This document shows, in pieces, positions 6,332 through 9,220 of a stretch of 9,220 nucleotides of DNA (positions within the stretch are counted from its first letter, which is position 1; each line of letters starts with the position of its first letter). The notes beneath the pieces were generated by a model, which saw nothing but the letters and a program-made list of their open reading frames with translations, was not told where the DNA came from and did no database searches. The position numbers were made by a program, and so were the translations under genes. The stretch is from JAVBPP01 sp031549535 (GTDB lineage: Bacteria > Bacillota > Clostridia > Oscillospirales > Acutalibacteraceae), in contig JAVBPP010000055.1 in NCBI GenBank assembly GCA_031549535.1, positions 1 through 9,220 on the forward strand, written 5' to 3'.

Positions 6332-6376
6332 CGGTTACACAAACTTTGTCCGCAGTCCCAACAATTTGACAGTGAA
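6321..6376. repeat. 11-bp perfect inverted repeat spanning both divergent -35 boxes
   Basis: TTCACTGTCAA (6321-6331) and TTGACAGTGAA (6366-6376) are exact reverse complements separated by 34 bp. Each contains the -35 box of one divergent promoter plus five further matching bases (GTGAA). In the space between them is a shorter palindrome, ACAAACTTTGT (6339-6349). Shared binding by a regulator is possible but unproven; six of the eleven matching bases are expected from the -35 consensus alone. Confidence 0.6.
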
Positions 6377-6394
6377 ATGCATGCCGTGTATAAT
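6366..6394 (+). promoter_or_regulatory. Consensus promoter of the ilvB-ilvN-leuA operon
   Basis: TTGACA (6366-6371), a 17-nt spacer and TATAAT (6389-6394): a perfect match to the sigma-A consensus. The start of transcription should be near 6401, leaving about 26 nt before the ilvB ATG. That leader is too short for a T-box riboswitch or a leader-peptide attenuator, the common controls of branched-chain amino acid operons. Confidence 0.9.
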
Positions 6395-6426
6395 TTCATT
6401 TATAGTGCAACGAGAAGGAGACGGGA

Positions 6427-8088
6427 ATGTACATCAGCGGAGCGGAAATTATCATCAAATCGCTGTTGGCAGAGGGTGTGGACACGGTATTCGGCTACCC
6501 CGGTGCCGCTGTACTGCGTATTTATGACGCCCTTTATCGCTATCAGGGGCAGCTACGCCATGTTTTAACTGCGCATGAGCAGGGTGCGGCGCATGCGGCG
6601 GACGGCTATGCCCGGGCGAGCGGGAACGTGGGCGTTGTGATTGCAACCTCCGGCCCGGGCGCTGCAAACCTTGTGACAGGGATTGCAACCGCGCAGCTGG
6701 ATTCCATCCCCCTTGTTGCCATAACCGGGAACGTTTCCACATCCCTGCTTGGGAAAGACAGCTTTCAGGAAGTGGATATTTTCGGCATCACCCTGCCGAT
6801 TACGAAGCACAATTATATTGTACGGGATGTCCGGGATTTGAGCAAAACCATCAGCGAGGCTTTTGCGCTCGCCAAATCCGGCAGACCGGGACCTGTTTTA
6901 ATTGATATTCCGCAAAACGTACAGGGCGAGGGCTGCGAATATCGCTATGAACCGGCCGCGCAGCCCCTGCCCTCTCAAGTGGATGAACAGGCTTTGCGCA
7001 CCGCAGCTTCACTCATTTCAAACGCGCAACGCCCTTATATTTTCTGTGGCGGCGGAGCCATTAATTCAGGTGCAGGCGAACTGATCTGTGCGCTTTCGCG
7101 GCGTATAGATGCCCCAATCGGCATGAGTATGATGGGGCTGGGCGCGGTGCCCGCCGCTTTTTCCGCCAATCTTGGGATGACCGGCATGCACGGCAAACCG
7201 GCCAGTGTGCATGCGATGCACGAGGCCGATTGCATTATCGCGGCAGGTGTGCGTTTCAGCGAACGCGCAACAGGCAGCAAAGCGGAGTTCCGCGCGGGCA
7301 AGCACATCGTTCATTTGGATATTGACCCGGCGGAAATCAATAAAAATATTTGTGCGGATGCGGCATTGATTGGGGATTTACGGGACAGCCTAACCCGCTT
7401 GAACGCCCTTCTGCCAAGGCAGACGCATCCGCAATGGCAGGAGCATATACAGGCACAGCGGCAGAAGCCACAACCGGAGGAGCCGACGCGGCTTACCCCG
7501 CAATACTTGATTGCGCAGCTCGCCGCATGTTGCGACGCTGACACGCGCATTGCGACGGATGTCGGGCAGCATCAGATGTGGGTTGCGCAGGAATATCCCT
7601 TTCAAAAGCCTCGTACGCTGCTAACCTCCGGCGGGCTGGGAACCATGGGTTTTGGCCTTGGTGCCGCGATTGGCGGCTGCCTGGCGAGCGAACATAAAAC
7701 CGTGCTATGCACCGGCGACGGCAGCTTTGCCATGAACGCCATGGAGCTTGCCACCGCTGTGCGGGAAAAACTGCCCTTGGTTATCGTGATTTTTAATAAC
7801 GGCGCACTCGGCATGGTACGGCAGTGGCAGGATGTGTTTTATGATAAGCGCTATTCTCAGTCCACTCCGCCCGGCAAAACGGATTTTATAAAGCTCGCTG
7901 AGGCTTACGGCGCAAAGGGGCTGCGAGTAACCACAAAAAATGAAGTGGTTCCGGCGCTAGAGGAGGCCTTCGCCTGCCCAACGCCGTTCGTTCTGGATTG
8001 CCGCATTGACGAAGACGAAAAGGTGTTTCCCATGATACCGCCGGGCGGCAACATTCTGGATATAATTTGGAACAGGGAGGAGCGGTAG
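6427..8088 (+). CDS. ilvB: Acetolactate synthase large (catalytic) subunit
   Basis: This thiamine-diphosphate enzyme condenses two pyruvates to 2-acetolactate, or pyruvate with 2-oxobutyrate, the first common step of valine, leucine and isoleucine synthesis. The 553 residues show the three-domain family layout. The N-terminal part has VFGYPGAA (21-28), catalytic Glu51 in AHEQGAAHAADGYARASG, and ATSGPGAANLVTGIA (73-87). The middle FAD-binding region follows, then the C-terminal ThDP site with GDG (430-432) to NN (457-458) and LGMVRQWQDVFY (461-472). The segment around residues 101-117 (GNVSTSLLGKDSFQEVD) departs slightly from the usual GQVP and GTDAFQE forms, which I take as clade variation. 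The ATG has AAGGAG at 6-nt spacing (6415-6420). Pairing with ilvN and leuA indicates the biosynthetic form, not the catabolic acetoin-pathway form. Confidence 0.97.
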   Translation: MYISGAEIIIKSLLAEGVDTVFGYPGAAVLRIYDALYRYQGQLRHVLTAHEQGAAHAADGYARASGNVGVVIATSGPGAANLVTGIATAQLDSIPLVAITGNVSTSLLGKDSFQEVDIFGITLPITKHNYIVRDVRDLSKTISEAFALAKSGRPGPVLIDIPQNVQGEGCEYRYEPAAQPLPSQVDEQALRTAASLISNAQRPYIFCGGGAINSGAGELICALSRRIDAPIGMSMMGLGAVPAAFSANLGMTGMHGKPASVHAMHEADCIIAAGVRFSERATGSKAEFRAGKHIVHLDIDPAEINKNICADAALIGDLRDSLTRLNALLPRQTHPQWQEHIQAQRQKPQPEEPTRLTPQYLIAQLAACCDADTRIATDVGQHQMWVAQEYPFQKPRTLLTSGGLGTMGFGLGAAIGGCLASEHKTVLCTGDGSFAMNAMELATAVREKLPLVIVIFNNGALGMVRQWQDVFYDKRYSQSTPPGKTDFIKLAEAYGAKGLRVTTKNEVVPALEEAFACPTPFVLDCRIDEDEKVFPMIPPGGNILDIIWNREER

Positions 8089-8090
8089 CA

Positions 8091-8582
8091 ATGCACGAAC
8101 AATTCATCATCGGCGCGATTGTGAAAAACCATTTCGGCGTGCTCACACGCGTTTCCTCTTTGTTCGCCCGGCGCGGGTATAATATTGACTCTCTGGTGGT
8201 TGGCGTTACAGACGACCCCGCTTACTCCCGCATGACGATTGTAGTCAATGGGGATGATGCGATTCGCGAGCAAATTGTAAAACAACTGCGCAAGCTACAC
8301 GATGTGGAACGAGTGGGAATATTGGCGCGTGAGCGCACCACCGTCCGGGAGCATATGCTTATCAAGCTACGCGTTGCGGACGGAAACAATGCTGAAATCG
8401 CGGATTGCATCAATCGATTCGGTGCAAAGGTTGTTGACTTTTCTAAAGACAGTATCACCGCTGAGGTCACGGGTGAGAATGCGAGTAATGACAGTTTTAT
8501 TACGCTGGCGAAACAATACGGTATCTTAGAAATCTGCCGCGCGGGTGCGCAGGCGCTTGCGCGCGGTGAAGAGTTATTATAA
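8091..8582 (+). CDS. ilvN: Acetolactate synthase small (regulatory) subunit
   Basis: The 163-residue ACT-domain subunit binds the large subunit, raises its activity and usually confers valine feedback inhibition. The N-terminal ACT domain (about 5-76) contains VKNHFGVLTRVSSLFARRGY (11-30) and NIDSLVVG (31-38), typical of the family. The C-terminal half (about 85-160) matches the second conserved domain of small subunits, with IADCINRFGAKVVDFS and a GILEICRAG end. The Asn and Gly of the valine-site region (NHFGV) are present, so feedback control is expected by homology. The ATG at 8091 has GGGAGGAG 8 nt upstream. An in-frame ATG at 8067 lies inside ilvB and lacks such a site. It starts 2 nt after the ilvB stop, implying translational coupling. 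I use ilvN for its family; ilvH is the other common name. Confidence 0.95.
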   Translation: MHEQFIIGAIVKNHFGVLTRVSSLFARRGYNIDSLVVGVTDDPAYSRMTIVVNGDDAIREQIVKQLRKLHDVERVGILARERTTVREHMLIKLRVADGNNAEIADCINRFGAKVVDFSKDSITAEVTGENASNDSFITLAKQYGILEICRAGAQALARGEELL

Positions 8583-8594
8583 GGATGGGTTGAC

Positions 8595-9220
8595 ATGAGC
8601 AGGCAGATAAAAATATTTGACACGACTCTGCGGGACGGTGAACAGTCGCCGGGCTGCAGCATGAACCTCCCGGAAAAAATTGAAATTGCAAAACAGCTTG
8701 AGCTTTTGGGTGTGGATATCCTGGAGGCCGGGTTCGCTATTTCATCAAAAGAGGATTTCCTTTCGGTGCAAACAATAGCCGGGGCAATCAAAAATTGCAG
8801 TGTCGCCTCGCTCTCGCGTGCGCTGGAAAAGGACATTGACGCCTCCTATGAGGCGCTGCAGGGGGCCACGGCGCCGCGCATTCATCTATTTCTTGCCACC
8901 TCACCCATTCATATGCGTTACAAGCTGAAGATGACGCCGGAGGAGGTGCTCACACGCACAGAGCATATGGTTGCTTATGCCAAACGTTATTGTGCAGACG
9001 TAGAATTTTCCGCCGAAGATGCGACTCGCAGCGAACGGGAATTTCTTGCGCAGGTTATCACGCGGGCGATAGCTGCGGGGGCGACTACCGTCAACATTCC
9101 GGACACTGTGGGTTATGCCACGCCCTGTGAAATGAGGGACTTGATTTCTTATCTCCGCTCTCATGTGGAGAACATTCATAAAGCCGCTATTTCTCTGCAT
9201 TGCCACAACGACTTGGGGCT
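8595..9220 (+). CDS. leuA: 2-isopropylmalate synthase (N-terminal part, cut by window edge)
   Basis: The visible 208 codons encode the catalytic TIM-barrel of LeuA, which condenses 2-oxoisovalerate with acetyl-CoA in the first committed step of leucine synthesis. The start MSRQIKIFDTTLRDGEQSPG is diagnostic, with the metal-ligand Asp in LRDG. Further matches are EAGFAISS (44-51), VASLSRALEKDID, IHLFLATSPIHM, DVEFSAEDATRS and NIPDTVGYATP. The metal-binding HCHNDLGL lies at the window edge. The proline usual in EAGFP or EVGFP is alanine here, and the following residues (SKEDF) differ from the common SPGDF; neither is a catalytic ligand. The related homocitrate and citramalate synthases share this barrel, but the position after ilvBN and the close match to LeuA favour isopropylmalate synthase. 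The ATG at 8595 follows ilvN by 12 nt with AAGG 10 nt upstream. The C-terminal leucine-sensing domain, if present, is outside the window. Confidence 0.93.
   Translation, partial: MSRQIKIFDTTLRDGEQSPGCSMNLPEKIEIAKQLELLGVDILEAGFAISSKEDFLSVQTIAGAIKNCSVASLSRALEKDIDASYEALQGATAPRIHLFLATSPIHMRYKLKMTPEEVLTRTEHMVAYAKRYCADVEFSAEDATRSEREFLAQVITRAIAAGATTVNIPDTVGYATPCEMRDLISYLRSHVENIHKAAISLHCHNDLG

Noticed and set aside
6401..6426. T-box or leader-peptide attenuator before ilvB
   Set aside because: Only about 26 nt separate the predicted transcript start from the ATG, with no room for either structure.
8067..8090. Upstream in-frame ATG as the ilvN start
   Set aside because: It would overlap ilvB by 22 nt, add residues without family similarity, and ignore the strong GGGAGGAG site placed 8 nt before the ATG at 8091.
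8222..8836. A 204-codon open frame on the minus strand, antisense to ilvN and leuA
   Set aside because: It spans two well-supported genes and their junction; its Ser- and Arg-rich composition fits a shadow frame.

Overview
The window looks like a stretch of chromosome from a low-to-mid GC Gram-positive bacterium, most likely a member of the class Clostridia. Three things suggest this: the compact order pyrH-frr-uppS-cdsA-dxr-rseP, strong purine-rich ribosome binding sites, and a secreted protein carrying FIVAR-type repeats. The assignment to Clostridia is inference; genus cannot be read from this sequence.

The left half (1-4839) is one leftward operon starting from a well-formed promoter at 4811-4839. 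In transcription order it encodes UMP kinase (pyrH), ribosome recycling factor (frr), undecaprenyl diphosphate synthase (uppS), CDP-diglyceride synthase (cdsA), DXP reductoisomerase (dxr) and the start of a site-2 membrane protease (rseP, cut by the window edge). The genes link nucleotide supply, translation recycling, isoprenoid precursor synthesis (dxr), use of isoprenoids for the wall lipid carrier (uppS), phospholipid synthesis (cdsA) and membrane proteolysis (rseP). Most gaps are 12-39 nt. The exception is the 151-nt dxr-rseP gap, which holds a long imperfect hairpin at 537-605.

The middle (4871-6331) is an independent leftward unit with its own promoter and intrinsic terminator. It encodes a 416-residue secreted protein with a duplicated module (beta-rich segment plus FIVAR-like helices) and an unusual hydrophobic C-terminal tail. 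It is the only gene here whose function I cannot name.

The right part (6366-9220) is a rightward branched-chain amino acid operon: ilvB (acetolactate synthase large subunit), ilvN (its regulatory subunit) and leuA (2-isopropylmalate synthase, cut by the window edge). It starts from a perfect-consensus promoter (TTGACA, 17 nt, TATAAT) with a leader too short for a T-box or peptide attenuator.

The divergent ilvB and FIVAR-gene promoters have their -35 boxes inside an 11-bp perfect inverted repeat with a small palindrome between the arms, a possible shared control region. I see no mobile element, CRISPR array, tRNA or rRNA. Most of the window is conserved housekeeping sequence; the points worth a second look are the secreted protein, the divergent promoter region and the dxr-rseP hairpin.
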